This document shows positions 1 to 12,561 of a DNA stretch of 64,000 nt, in pieces (position 1 is the stretch's first letter; each line of letters begins with the position of its first letter). A program made the position numbers and the translations under genes. Below the pieces are notes generated by a model, which was given only the letters and a program-made list of their open reading frames with translations, was not told where the DNA came from and searched no databases. Source of the stretch: Neospora caninum Liverpool (Eukaryota; Apicomplexa; Conoidasida; Eucoccidiorida; Sarcocystidae); assembly GCF_000208865.1 (NCBI RefSeq), contig NC_018385.1:1160724-1224723 (forward strand). Reading direction: 5' to 3'.

Positions 1-26
1 CTGTGGCTCCGGCTGTGTGTGCTCAG

Positions 27-1652
27 GAGGCGCGTCTCGACATGCTCCTCTGCGAGCTCATGGAATCCACCGACGAGTCGATGTTCCCTGTCATTTGCGA
101 CCAGTACAAGTAAGAGTTCAACCCCTGTTTTTGGCTTGCCAGCCGCATTTCCCAGGTTCTCGTTTCCTCTCGCTCCGCGCGGCGTCTGCGGTTCTGTGGA
201 ACTCCCCCGGTTGCCGTCTTGTCTGTGAGAAGAGACCGTGTTTTCTCGGCTCCTGCATGCGGCCGAACCACGCCTCATCCCACGCACCTACACCCGCACG
301 CATGGCGTTCTCCGAGCCGTGCATTTCTCGCAGATTTTCTTTTTCGTTTGCGCAGGAAAGAAGGCGACTCGCGCTTTGTGCACGCAGCTGCGTCTGTTGT
401 CCGTGCCGCTCTCAAGCGATGAGCGGGTCTTCGATGCGTTGGAGAATCCCGTGAGGCGACGCCTCTTGCAGGCCGCCTCGTCGCGCGCTTCCCGGCACTC
501 GGCCTCGCCACGTGTCTCCCTTGTCTCCTTTCTCTTTTTTGTGTGCAGAGATCTGCTGATGGACGAGCACTTTCTGTTGATCATGAAACTCCGGATTCGG
601 GAGCGGCCGCCTCGAACGCGGAAGGAAAAGGACATTTTCGTCATTGTCAACAAATTCACAGTTTCGCTCTACGAAGACGTCGAGGCTCTGGCGCTCCAGA
701 ATGAGAAGGAGCAGCTGAAAAAAATCCGCCTTCTCTGCATGCAAGCTCTCGTCGACATCGACAAACTCACGGAATACGTAAGGAAGGGGACGGAGAAGGG
801 GGATGGCAGGGGGCGAAACAGAGGGAAAAGAGACACTTTCGGATCTCTGTGAGATGGTCCTGAAGCAAGAGAGAGGCTGGCGGGAGGTCTGAAGAACACG
901 AGACGGCGCAGAAGAAACCCCACCAGACGCAGAACTTCCCGCGGGAGGCTGGCGTGCTGCCGGAGCGAAACCGTCTCCGGGGGTGCCGAGTCTTGTGCGG
1001 TGGTTTCCGTTTCTGCGCACTCAAGAACGTTTCCTGTCGTTACGTTCAAAGCACTCGACGCGATGTGCATCTGATCTCTTCAACAGCCTACGATGTAAAG
1101 GTCAAGACTACATTAGCGAGGGGAGGCCGCCGTATTAGCCGTCGCGATTGGGTGTCTTTCTTGCCTGCGGCCCGTCAGGGTGCATCGGCAACAACTCGAC
1201 AGCGTTTAAACGAGAGACCCGCCCGAGCGCTATGATAACAGTAATCCATATATTACGCCTAAAACATAACCGATGGCCGGGTGAAAAACTGACGAGAAGA
1301 TGCTTGTCCTGCGAATCGGCTCTCCAAATCTGCGTTGCGTTCTTGCCGCATTTTCCCGTCTTAGGTTTCCTGATCTCACGGGTCCAGTCCTTCTTCGGCA
1401 CGCTGGTTTCTCACTTTGTGCTCCTGTCTCTGCCTTCTTGACGGCGTCTGTGTCTCGCGGTTTGTCCGTGCAGGCCGAGTCGATGAAGCAGCTGCTCAAC
1501 CGCGACTTCCTGGCGTACCTCGAGTTCGCCATTCACGCAGAGCGAAAGCGCATCCAGTGAGAAGCAAAACAAGGAAAAACAGAAAAGGAAAAACAAACAC
1601 ACGACAGACAGGCAGTATAAACTCGAGCCCTGCTTCCTCATTCCTCCTCGCG

Positions 1653-1687
<35 letters not shown>

Positions 1688-4600
1688 ACTGTTTTCATAT
1701 ACGCCGATGTATATGCGCATAGGCACATATATACATATATATGTATATGCGTGTAGGGTGTGTGGGCCCCTAAGTTTGCGGTGGAATTTGAGTGCGTCTG
1801 GTGTGCATTCGCGTTCCTATCCACGCCCCGTCGTCTCTGTAGATCCGTGTACATTTGTCTCACTGAAGAAGGGAACAAAGTGCGGGTTTCCGCCTTCGCC
1901 CCTTTGGTGAATGCTCGAAATATGTCGCGAACCTGACTGCGTTCCTCCTTTCCCTGCCTTGTTTCGCAGGAAAGAAGGAAACAATCCGGACGCTGCGCCG
2001 TCGCAGTGGTTGATGGTCCTCATGATCATTCACAAGGGAGTTATGGCCATCTACGAAAAGGAAATCTGGGAGGTGAGAAGGACGGGAATCCCGTGATCTT
2101 CGCCTCTTCTTCTCCGGCCGCGGTGTTTTCCTCCCCCTCGGCCGCTCCCGGTGCCCGTCCGTCGTTTCCCGGCACCCTTCTGGATCGTGTCCTTTCCCGT
2201 CGCTTTCCCCCCGTTGTCGTTCGCTCTTTCGTTTTCCCACCGTTTTTCGTCCTTGTTCGGCTCCCCTGCCCACGTGTGTTTCGTCCCTCGAGTCGCCAGT
2301 TCCCCGTCTCTGTCGGCGTTTCGGTTGCCTTCCCTCTGTCTCGACACCTCGCGACTTCGCACTCTGTTTAGTATCGCCTTTTTGTCTGGCGGACGTGCTG
2401 CCGACCCCCGGATCGGTTGTGTCCGCCCCTGCGTCGCCTTCGCGCTTTCCCTCTTTTCTCACTCTCTCTGGTTTGCCTCTTCGGCCTTTCGTCGACTTCA
2501 TCTCGGTTGCGCATGCACTCGGGAGACGCCTGGGCTTCGCCGGAACGTGCTTGCGTGCGTGTTTGCTCAGGACGTCCTGTGGATCACCAAGGTCGTGACG
2601 CAGAAGCAGCCGGAAGTCCGCCGGAAACTGCTGGAGCTCTTCGTCGCGCAAATCCCCAAGGCAGACTGGAAACAGTTCAAACGCGTCGCCCTCAGAATGG
2701 CCGGCGCCCTTGCGCAGGGGTGCGTCCCCAGCGCGGCCTGACACGCAGCGAGACCTGAATCAGACACCTCTGCAGAACGCATGTCTCTTTCACAAACACA
2801 GCGAGACGCACGCATCTCTCGCAGTCAGAAACTCACATCTATATCTGTACATGCATGTATAAAGTGCGCAGCGTTCTTATTTACCAATATACATTTATAT
2901 ATATATATATATTTCTGTGCATGTATATTTATGTAAGTGAAGAGATACTACGTACATGCGCCATGTTTGTGGGTTTGGAGTTGGACGTGTATACCCGCGT
3001 TTAATGAGGCTCGACAGACGCCTGCAGTGTTTCTGTGGAGACACACACATGCGGCACAGATGGCGGCCTTTGCTGAAGAGCACACTTGTGCACCTATTGG
3101 CTAGGTCCGCTCGGAAGTGTGCCCGTGGACTCGAGGACACGCATTGCCCAGGAGTTTTTGTTTTCAAGCCGCAGACTGCCACGGCTCTTGTAGCCTTCCC
3201 TGGGTGCTCTGGCGCGCTGCGGAAAGGGACCCAGCAGATCCGAGAACTGGAAACGGCTGGCGTTCGGCAGTTTCTTTCTTCGAGCAGACACATTTCGGGT
3301 TCCGCGCGGGTCTGCGCTTCCGTTTTTGATGCTCCTTCTTCGCAGAGGAGGCGTCCACGGCCCTCTTTCCTTCCCGTCCTGTCCGTGGGTGCCTGCGGCG
3401 GTGCACCAACTGGCGAGGGACTTGGACCGGATTCTGCCCGACTGGATGATCGAGGGCATGATGACGGACTTTGATAAACAAGTGTTGAAGCAAAAAATGG
3501 TAGCAGAGACACTCCGGGAAACCGCGTTCTTCTCTTGCCCCGTCCACGGGCGTTTCGCGATCTCCCCTTCTCCACGCGCCTCGCAATGCCAAGCGCCTCC
3601 CCATTGATACACATATGTGCAGCTTTGCATATGTAGAGGTAGCACGCACACAGATACCTGTATATTTATATGTTGTGTATTTCTCTGTGTGCTTCGCGTG
3701 CGTCGGCTGTGCTCTCCGTGTCTCTCTGGCCTTTGACTGCGTCACGGCTGACCGCCTGTCTCTCGCGCGTCGCGGGTTACACGCGCTGCCACTACCCTCT
3801 TCCGCTCTGAGAGCCGCCGACTGCATTTTTGGCGGTCTCCGCATCTCTCTCGGTCCTTCGCATAATCCACTCCCCTTCCACGTCGCTACGCCTGACTGTA
3901 TCTAGCTGCTTGCCTGTCATACCTCTCTTTCTCTCATTAATCCATACATCTATGTATATGCATGTATATACATGTATATACATGTATATATATGTATATA
4001 TATGTGTATATATGTATAGACGAATGTAAATATATATACGAATACTATGGCGGTGCCTGTGTACTTTTTTACTTCCTGTCGCTCCATGTCTGTCCATGTG
4101 TGACTGGCCCTTGCGTTCGCTGTTTGCGAGCCACTGTCTTGTTTGTCTTTGCTAATTGTTTGCGCCTATGCGACTGCACTGGGTAAATGTGCCTGTCATT
4201 TTCCTTTAGGACCGCATGTCCTGTCTGTGGGGCGAGAGGGACCGCGAGAGCCTTCGACATGTGAACGTTACACTGCCCAACGTAGGTTTTGCGCACCTTC
4301 CTTTTCCCTCTCACCTCTCGCGTCTAGCTGGGTAACTCTCTCTCTCGGCTTCTTCCCCATGCTTTCGCCAGCCTGCTCTCTGTTCCGCTGCCCGACCTCT
4401 TCTCCTCGTCTTTGTGCCCGTCTATAAGCCGAAATTGGGTTCGGCGCGTTCCCGATGACCCTTCCCCGCTTTTTGCTGTCCCCATCGCAGGTGTCAGAGA
4501 TGATGAAGCAGCAAATCGAGCAGGCGACGGTGAGTGTCAGTTTCCCCTCTCGCTGTTTCGTCTCTCTCAAGTCGCTATCGATTGTTCTTCCGCAGCCGGC

Positions 4601-4781
4601 GCCTGTGAACCCCGCAGCTTGGGCCTTGCGCCGTCGCCGCGACTCCTCGCTTCTTCTTCGATGTGTAAATCTATCTATTTTTACGTACATAAGTTTAGTA
4701 GAATTCTTCTGTACCTGTCTGTATGTGTATATTATGTATATTTATGTGATGCCTATATACCTGTTTATATCTATACCGATT

Positions 4782-4835
<54 letters not shown>

Positions 4836-5143
4836 ATGAATGCGCATGCATCAGCGTGAATCGCGTGGAGTAGCCAACTAGACGCATCACAGCAGCGGTT
4901 TGGCCTCCTTTCTAGCCACCCGAGAGACGTCTCAAGCGCACAGAGCGTTTTCCGCGATGCACTGCATGTCGACTAGCCAGGAGCGTCTCGATTCTTTTCC
5001 CGAGCAACCCTGTGTAGACGAACCAGAGATCAAGTCACTCCGGCGGCCATCTAGCAACGCACTGAGAACCGTTTTTTGTTTGCGTCGGTTTTTAGGAAAT
5101 CTTCAACAAGCGCCAGGAATCCCCTGGAGCAGTCCTGTCTTGA
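27..5143 (+). CDS. Conserved helical protein of unknown function (5' end outside window)
   Basis: I do not recognise this protein. Nine exons keep phase: 27-109, 356-418, 549-777, 1474-1556, 1970-2072, 2571-2719, 3346-3499, 4491-4529 and 5096-5143, giving 316 codons and a stop at 5141. The visible part is charged and mostly alpha-helical, with no signal peptide, membrane segment or zinc motif. Typical stretches are RDLLMDEHFLLIMKLRIRER, VNKFTVSLYEDVEALALQNE and HQLARDLDRILPDWMIEGMM. It begins in an exon after a CAG acceptor, so upstream exons lie outside the window. All introns are GT-AG except the second, whose best donor reads ATGAGC (see findings). The exon beginning at 3346 opens with a stretch rich in Gly, Pro and Ser before returning to helix. 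The gene converges on the ribokinase gene. Coding status is well supported by phase and composition; function is unknown. Confidence 0.75.
1667..1685. repeat. (AT)n microsatellite in intron
   Basis: Pure AT dinucleotide tract in the intron between exons 1474-1556 and 1970-2072; a related interrupted tract follows at 1730-1750. Confidence 0.9.
4789..4832. repeat. (TA)n microsatellite in intron
   Basis: About 22 TA units in the last intron of the leftmost gene. Shorter tracts occur in the same gene at 2895-2912 and 3950-4050. Confidence 0.9.
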
Positions 5144-7099
5144 CCGCCGGGAGTCCGATCCTCTTCAGCCTGCAACGTCCCGCTCCCGGCTCCGACCCCC
5201 ATTTTCAGCAGTGTACTTCTATCAGCGAAAAGTCGTAGACAACTGATACATGCATATCTCTTCGTAGATGTATATGTACATCTCGGGAACAGTTTCGCGC
5301 TGATTCTCCGCGAGTGCTTGCCGATCCATACGGGGGGTGTTTCGGTCGTCAAACCGTGCAAGTGTGTCCATCGCGATACGACGTCCGCGTATGCACGGGC
5401 ACGTAATGAAAACGGTTCCCTCTTCTTGTCAAGCGATGCCGACACAAACGTGGGGCTGTATTTAACTAATGGGGAACTCCCCGTCTCTCCCGTGAGCCAG
5501 GTCAAAAAGCACTCAGCTCTCCGCACGCGCAGCGTGCAGGGGAAGCGAGGCGTCACCCCCTCTAGAGCAAAGCACCTGTCCCTCTAGAGCGACAGAAGTC
5601 TAATCAGAATCGAGGTATCATGCGTACACGTAGACGCGTAGAGATATGTGTATCTCTACGGATTTGCATTTGCAGTTTAGAGGTATGCGCGAACAGGGCC
5701 CGCAGCGGAGACACCCCGGCCACCCCGCTTTAAGATTCGGGCTTACAGACCAGCCCGTAGTTGTGTACACCATGCCGCCACCTTTGTGCAGGAATCTCCT
5801 TTTCGGATCTCGCTGCGCGCACCTGCATGCGGTCCGCGATTTTCTGCTGCTTTCTCGCCGCGCGTTAGTCAGCGAGGTGTCGACGGCTACCGTACGGAGG
5901 GGGAGAGGTTTCTGTAGCCCGCTTTTGCACGAACCTGTTCCCTGGCGTACTTTTATCGACTGCGCGCGAGGCGCGCCGTGCCTGCCTTCGCGGGCTGTGC
6001 AGGATCTTCGCACCTCTGTGTCGCTTGACTCAGAAAGGAGGCGGAAGAGAATTCAAGGCCTTCAACCAGGAGATGAAACGTCCCTCTTCGAGAAGGGAAC
6101 GGCAGCCAACGGCGACCGGTTGAACACCCCCACTCAAAGCACATTTATGTCGCGTCTGTTTGCACACATGCAGGTATGCATAGAGGTACGTGCGCATGCG
6201 TTTGTGAATGCATGCAGGTAAATGCGCTTGAATGCCCGCATCATCGAGCAAATGTAATAATGTATGCATATATGTGCATCCGTATGCACGCACCTACGCG
6301 TGTTTTTATGCATGTAGGTACGGGCATGGACGTGCACACATGGGTGTACGTGTATCGATACGTTGTTACGCGTTAGTGCGCTTGCACACTTATATATGTG
6401 TAAGGGTGCTACACATATATGCACGATACACAGGCATATGTATGCCACGCATGCAAGTCCGAAATTGTGGACGCATGTTCGCCACGGCCGGCGTCAGTTT
6501 CAGACAGGGAGAAAACGACCGGTTTCATGGGACGCCCGAGGTGCGGAACTGCGCGAGGGAGAAGCTTCGTTCGAACGGCAAATCGGCCAGCGTCCACGAC
6601 ACGGCACATGGCCCGCCGAAACTGAGAAAGCCAGGCGCAGACGGTGACCGAAGAACGGCAGCCGCGGGGACGCAGAAACGCAGCCGCAAACACAGACTCG
6701 CACACTCACGCGCGCGCCACAGGAACCACACCACAAAACTCGAGAACAAAGACAGAGAAAGAAGTAGTGCCAGGCAGGAGCCAGCACGGTGGCCGCACAG
6801 GGGCAAGAAACACATCCGAATGTTGCCAGGTTGAAAACCATCTAGGGAAAAGAGCCGAGAGCAGACAAATGCATGGAAAGAAAGACCCTGCGAGACCAAA
6901 CGGAGGAACTTGGCAAGTGTTGGACGTGCACAGAGAAGAAAGTGCCGCCCTTCCAAGTTTTCGCGGTTTTGGGGGTTGGCTCCCAAACACAGTTTGTCTC
7001 TCTTCCAGAAAAGCAGACAAACGAAAAGCCCGTTCATGCTTGACAGGTCCACCCGCCAGCTGGAAGTGTGAGCCAAAGTGTGCGCTACGCCCAATCAGA

Positions 7100-7185
7100 G
7101 ATACACCGGTTTTCCATTTAGGCAAGCATGCACGCATATGCATGCACATATTTGTGCGTTTCTCCCTCGCTCCCTATGCAGGCAG

Positions 7186-7238
<53 letters not shown>

Positions 7239-7342
7239 TAACAGTAGACAGCAGAGGAACCGCACACAAATAGATTTCTTTCCATTTATGCAAACATACG
7301 TCTTACATATATCCGAAAATCTCTGTCGCTGTACAAGTCTCC

Positions 7343-7374
<32 letters not shown>

Positions 7375-7740
7375 CCATGCAAACGTACGTACATACATAC
7401 ACACACAAAGAACTGTACAGACGAGGAACCAAAATGCACTACCATCGGGTTTTTTTCCACTCTGCAAACACGTTTCTCACATATATCGAAATTGCTGTCT
7501 CGCCCTCGCCCTCGATATACACATACACAATAGATACACTCACACACTTGACTGTAAAGACTATAACACCAAACACACACAGATCGGCTTCTTTTCCACT
7601 TCACACATGCATGTGATGGCACTGGCTTATTTATCTTGCCACGCTTCTCGATTCAAGCAAGTACATACAGCCATATTTTGCTGTTGAGAACCGAATACGG
7701 TCCGGACCCGCATGGGCGTCCTTTCCATGTATCCAAGCGC
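7100..7740. repeat. Degenerate tandem repeat, about five copies
   Basis: A core resembling TTTCCATTTATGCAAACAT recurs at about 7111, 7278, 7452, 7591 and 7721, spaced 130-174 bp apart. The second and third copies also share a following ACATATATCCGAAAAT-like block and a pyrimidine-rich tail. Copies differ by many substitutions and by microsatellite expansions at 7190-7235 (TA) and 7342-7375 (CT then TA). It lies 3' of the ribokinase gene. Confidence 0.5.
7190..7235. repeat. (TA)n microsatellite
   Basis: About 23 TA units between two copies of the degenerate repeat at 7100-7740. A (CT)n-(TA)n tract follows at 7342-7375. Confidence 0.9.
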
Positions 7741-7973
7741 AATTACACAAATATGCATTTTTCTCTGTACACAAGCACGTCCCTACACACATATGGCCAC
7801 ATAAGTACGCGCATATATACGCACCTCTTTATGGACATACATATTGATATAAAGAGATGTATATGAAGGTGTATGTGTGGGGATATCTGAGACGGCCGTT
7901 TCGTCTCCATGTTCACGCCCGCGTGGCGGCGTTCGCGTTGCGTGCATGGCCTTTTTCTCTCTTCCGGTTTTCA

Positions 7974-9672
7974 CTAAAAGACGGTCCCCCGGAGCGTCTC
8001 TCGGCCCGCGTAGCTCTCGTTCGCACCCCTCTTCTGGACGGAGAAGCTGGCGACGATTCCCGCCTTTTCAATTGCTTCGTTTACGCTGAGTTCCTCCTCC
8101 CCCAAAAAGTACGCGAGGGCCCCACAGAACGCATCTCCTGCTCCGACTGTGTCGACTACCTGTTCCGGCGGAACGCGTCGTTTTTGCTCAAGGTGCTGTA
8201 TAGACACCCGACGGTGGCCAGACTCCTTCTGTCGAATCACGGTGCATCCGTCTTTGCCCTGCGTGACAATCACGTTGCACTCGGCCCGGATCCGCTCGCC
8301 GCTAACGCGCGTCTGCTCGCCGGACTCGCTTCCAGCGCCGCTCTCCGGACCTTGTACAGTTGTCGCCTTCTGGCCCAGCTGAATCAACTTGGCTCTTAGA
8401 GCAGCCGGCGAAGGGAAGACGCTTGCGCTGGCGCCTCCTGCTCCCAGCGACGGCCATTCGTCGTCCGACGACTCCCGCTCCTCAAACACGTTCCCGGCTG
8501 AGTCCTGCGTTTTGGTGACCGGCGCCAAGTTGTACATTTGGCGTGCTTCGTTCTCGTTCACCACGACGTAGTCCGCGTACGCAAAGGCTTCCAGGGGGAC
8601 ACTCGCGACAGGCGCAGGGGTGAAGACAGTCAGAACCTTCTCTGGCGAGCTCTTCGCCAGCTTCAGCGCAGTCACAACCACGTCCGGTCGAATCCCGTTC
8701 TCGCAAACAAAAATCTTCGCGTTCTGGATCAACCTGAAAGCCCAGAGACGCGCAGGGGCGCTAATTTGGACACATGCGCGCAGGTGCACGGCACAAAACA
8801 ACGCGCAGGCGCGTGGCTGTGTGCGCCAGTCTGCGTCTGCGCGTACTCTGTAGAGGCGGCACGCATGGAGAGTGTGCCAGTGTGTGCACGAACCTTGTGA
8901 CGAGCTGCTGGATTTCACAGCGGTGACGGCGTGAGAGGCTCCAGTCGCTGACTCCTCGGTCAGCGAAAGGCGCTTCCTCGAGACTGTGTGTGTGTGTGCA
9001 GAGAGGCCGCGAACGGACGGCGGGGCATCTCGGTTGCGCGCGCGGCCGTTCTTCAGAACAGCCTCCGGTGGACAGGGTGTACAGACACCGCGCGCGACTC
9101 GGAACTTACTCAGTGATTCTCGGGTTGCGGATATCTTCAGCAGTCAGACAGGCGTTCGCTCCCGGGTCGAACACGATGGTGTTTTCGGCGTCTTCAGCGA
9201 CTGTGACATACGCGCAGCCCGTGGGTTCTCCCTGTGCAGTCAGCACGCCAGTCATGTCAATCCCCACTCCTTCCAGGTAGCGCCGGTACGCCTCGCCAGT
9301 GTCGTCGTCTCCGAGCTTGCAGATCAGCGCAACTTTGCCGCCTGTTTGCGTCAGGTGTTTCTTTTTTGAGGCTTCGTCGTTCACGGCGGGGTCTCCGCAG
9401 TCGCGTCTCATCAGCAACGCAGCCTGGACGGCCTGGTTTGCGCCCTTGCCGCCGTGGTAGATCACCGCCTTCTCGGCAGCGACCGTCTCGCCGGCCAAAG
9501 GCAAGGCCCGTACGCGGAGGTTGACGTCGCGGTTCGCGCCGCCCAGCACGACAAGGTTCGGGCTCTTCACTTTCCTCACCGTTGAACGCGCCGCCAGCGC
9601 GGCGTCTCGCGAAGTCGACAAGTCGAGCGGGTCCCGCGCGGCGAGTGACGTGGCTGGGGTGTCGAGTGCCAT
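7974..9672 (-). CDS. Ribokinase (PfkB family carbohydrate kinase)
   Basis: It phosphorylates D-ribose with ATP to ribose 5-phosphate, feeding the pentose phosphate and nucleotide pathways in the cytosol. Two exons on the minus strand, 9672-9110 and 8733-7974, join in phase through a GTAAGT donor and a TTTCAG acceptor and encode 440 residues. The start ATG at 9672 lies in a GGCGCCATGG context. The N-terminal substrate-binding segment is GGANRDVNLRVRALPLAGET, followed by PfkB signature 1 (HGGKGANQAVQAALL). Later come NENEAR and signature 2 (DTVGAGDAFCGAL), whose Asp in GAGD is the catalytic base of the family. It is longer than the roughly 310-residue bacterial enzymes because of an N-terminal extension of about 40 residues and an insert of about 75 residues, rich in Ser, Gly and Ala, between NENEAR and the nucleotide-binding half. 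Another PfkB sugar kinase is possible, but the N-terminal pattern favours ribokinase. Confidence 0.92.
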
Positions 9673-10050
9673 GGCGCCGCGTCCTCAGGGTCTGCGGGGA
9701 AAAAACACTGAAGGAAACTCAAAAACTGGCGGGATCGCACACACAGGCACAGGCGACGCCGTGACGCGCACGGACGACCGGCGCAGCGGGTTCGATGGAG
9801 GAAGGGCTGTCGGGGCGAGCGGAACACAAGAGTGCGGATTCCGTGAACAAGAGAGCGCCAAGGGGGAGAGGGGAAAGGGGGAGGAAGGGGGGAGGGGGGG
9901 AAACGGAACGAGAAAAAAGGGAGAGATTCGGCAACGGCGAAAGAGGCCTGAGCGGCACAGAGATTGGTACCGCGAAGCTGCTGGCCCCAGCGGGAAACAC
10001 ACGCGACGCGGCGGTCGGCACACGAGACGAGACAAAGCGACACCGGCCTG

Positions 10051-10057
10051 AGAGACG
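10051..10057. promoter_or_regulatory. WGAGACG-type promoter element upstream of ribokinase
   Basis: AGAGACG occurs about 380 bp upstream of the ribokinase ATG, next to a second CGAGACG-like copy at 10023-10032. WGAGACG is the heptanucleotide known from Toxoplasma promoters and works in either orientation. The assignment rests on motif and position only. Confidence 0.35.
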
Positions 10058-12331
10058 AGACACCGAGAAATGCGGGAAACGCGCGTCAGCAGAGAGATCC
10101 AGCGTCACTGTGGAGTCCAAGAAGACGTGTGCGAGGGGCAAGGATCACTAGAGAAAGAAAATACAGGCACGAAAACACACGAAACGTCGAGGCGCCGCGG
10201 AAGAAGGTCCGAGCTCACCGGGTGATTATGCCACCCAGGCTCTCCCCGCAGAAGACACAGAGGACCTGGCTGTTCCACGGAAGTGAACAGAACGCGAAAT
10301 GCGTTGTATCCGCGAAAGGCTCTTGTGAAAGAAACCGGAAGCACACAACACACCGAGCACCCCGGAGCGAGCTGGGCGTCAGAAAAATCGGAGCGCGCGT
10401 GAAAAGAGTCTGAACGTGCGAAGCGAAGGACACAAAAGCCTTTCACCCGCGGAAACCTAGCAAAAAGATCTCACCTTCGTAAGCTCTAAAAAAATGTCTG
10501 AGACGGAATGCCGTTGCCCAGTTGAGTTCAAATGGTAGCACACATCGCCGGAAATGGCAGAGACCACGAAGATTTTCCCTGTTGTTCAGTTTGCCGACTC
10601 CCTGCTCCTAGGGAAAGCGTTTTTTGTCGGAACTGACGGTGAATGTTGCCGGCAAAAAAGCTTCGCGACAGAAAAGACTGTTTAGTCAGAATCCGCCGCG
10701 TGTTTCATCCGGTCACGCCTGTCGCACAAACCACACGTGAACTGCCTTGATCGTCGACGTCGAATTTCTGTCGGGGTTTTCCGCTTTGCGGCTCGTCTGC
10801 TCTTGACAACTTTTCTCTCGTTTCCACCAAACAAATGGAACTGTGTAGCCCACTGTTTCAACCCTTGGCTCTTGGCCGAAAACCTTCACTGGTTGAACAG
10901 CGATGAGGGGAGTCTAAAAAAGGTTTCACGCTGCGCTCGACACCCGTCTCGGCGGCCTCTTTCTCGAGCTGAGCCGTCGGAATGCAAGGAATCGGGGACG
11001 GCCTCCCTCCAGAAAAAAAAGATGGAAAACGCATAGAGCTGAAAGGAGCTTGGACGAAAGTCTCTCAGATCGAGGCGCTAAAGCACCCCTCGATTGTTTC
11101 ACACACTTTGAACAGGATGGACCAGCACACGAGGCAGTTCCTGTTTCTCCCGCTCGTGAGGACGGGGGAGAATGGCGTGTTTTCCTTGGGGAACGAATGG
11201 ATAGTTTCTCGGCGGTTTAAACACGGGCAATGGATGCACACCTTCCAGCTCTCCGGAGTGTCCACGACGACAAACAAACGTTCGTTCCTCCACCGTGGGT
11301 CTTTGGGGAAACCGAGTAGCCGAACGGCCTGGAAAACGGAGCTCTGCTGCGGCTCTCTGATTTGAATAGTCCCGATCGATTCGGGATTTCCTCCGGAGGG
11401 AGGTACTCGGCGTGAAAGGTAAATATGGTGAATAGGTCTCGGCTGGTGCTTTCTTTTTCATCGCGCTTCTGCGCCACAAAATGTGAGATGCCTGCGTGTT
11501 GAGACTAGCTCCTCACCTTGATCTGTTGTATGGAACAGCGAAGCAGAAAATGTTTGTAGAAGTTCCCATGCATAAATGAGAACCCACTGGAGCTCTTGGC
11601 AAAAGACGGCTTCTCCCTTTTTGTCGAGTGGAAGCTTTTCCAGGGTTCGCACCGCTTTTGCGGATTTCTGCGGTTGGGTGCCCACTGAAAGACGTTCTGC
11701 ATGACTCCCGAGGTCGCCGCTTCGAGGCTCCTCTTCATTTGCGAAGGGAGAAAGTCTCGCGCCGTTGAGTAGAGGCTGCTTCCTTGTAAAAAAGTGCGTG
11801 GAGGAAGTCGATGACTTGACCGCTCCGGCCGCTTACGTCCCACCCTGGGAGAGGCTTCACGAGCCTTTCTTTCCACTTTCCCCATATAGCTGTGCCTATT
11901 TTTTGAGACCGCCGCACGCTTTCGGGTCCGTCTCTTTTGATGAGGACGTCGCGCTACTGATTCGCGTGCACTTTATATATTATATTGTATATATCTGTAT
12001 ATGTGTGTAACTGTGTAGGCTACTTGAACAAACAGCCGCCGGGACAGACACGATGCTAGAAGCAGAGGAGTCAAAAGGCGCTGAAGCGCCTGGGGTAGTC
12101 GGCTTCCTCCTTTTCGTACACGCAGTCAAAAATGTTGGTTCCCCGTCCCCGCCGTGTCTGTTTCACGCCATTCGCATTTGCAGACCAAAAGATGGGTCCG
12201 TTATGGCACCGAGGTGGATCCGGTTGCGGGTAAAAGAAACTCGTTTCTTTCCGTGATGACCGTCTTTCAAGGGCGAGAATGCCTTAGCCAAAGAAAAAAC
12301 AGACAAGACCGCGTTGTGGGCAAAGAGAACT

Positions 12332-12358
12332 GACGGCACCCTTCTTCAGGGTGCCGTC
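12332..12358. other. Perfect 11-bp stem, 5-nt loop hairpin in importin 3' region
   Basis: GACGGCACCCT and AGGGTGCCGTC form a perfect 11-bp inverted repeat around TCTTC. It lies about 200 bp past the importin stop codon (12562, minus strand), so it would be in that gene's 3' UTR or just beyond. The GC-rich stem would be stable in RNA. Confidence 0.6.
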
Positions 12359-12561
12359 CGACAGCCAATGCTCCGCTCTTTCGGGTCCGCACACCGTCTC
12401 TGCGACGCTCCACGGAAGCGCCTACGTATGCACATGCGTGTGCATATCTTCGGAGGAGACAGCTAAAGGATATATATTTCAGCGTTTCAGACTGCATTCA
12501 TATACGCACATACGCATATATACAGTTTCACCGACAGGGGCCACGACACCGTTGATAAGAT

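Larger units (their letters stand above)
5144..7973. other. Convergent intergenic region with microsatellites and a degenerate repeat
   Basis: This spacer lies between the 3' ends of the unknown (+) gene and the ribokinase (-) gene and should contain both 3' UTRs. No convincing coding sequence was found; open frames here are short and of poor composition. At 6150-6460 there is alternating purine-pyrimidine sequence rich in TGCATG and GTATGCAT. At 7100-7740 there is a decayed tandem repeat interleaved with (TA)n and (CT)n tracts. Confidence 0.6.
9673..12561. other. Intergenic region between ribokinase start and importin 3' end
   Basis: It should contain the ribokinase 5' UTR and promoter (9673 to about 10700) and the importin 3' UTR (towards 12561). 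From 9840 to 9910 the plus strand is very purine-rich (GGGGGAGG runs). The open frames at 10737-11479 and 11505-11917 show no family features. A strong hairpin lies at 12332-12358. Confidence 0.55.
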
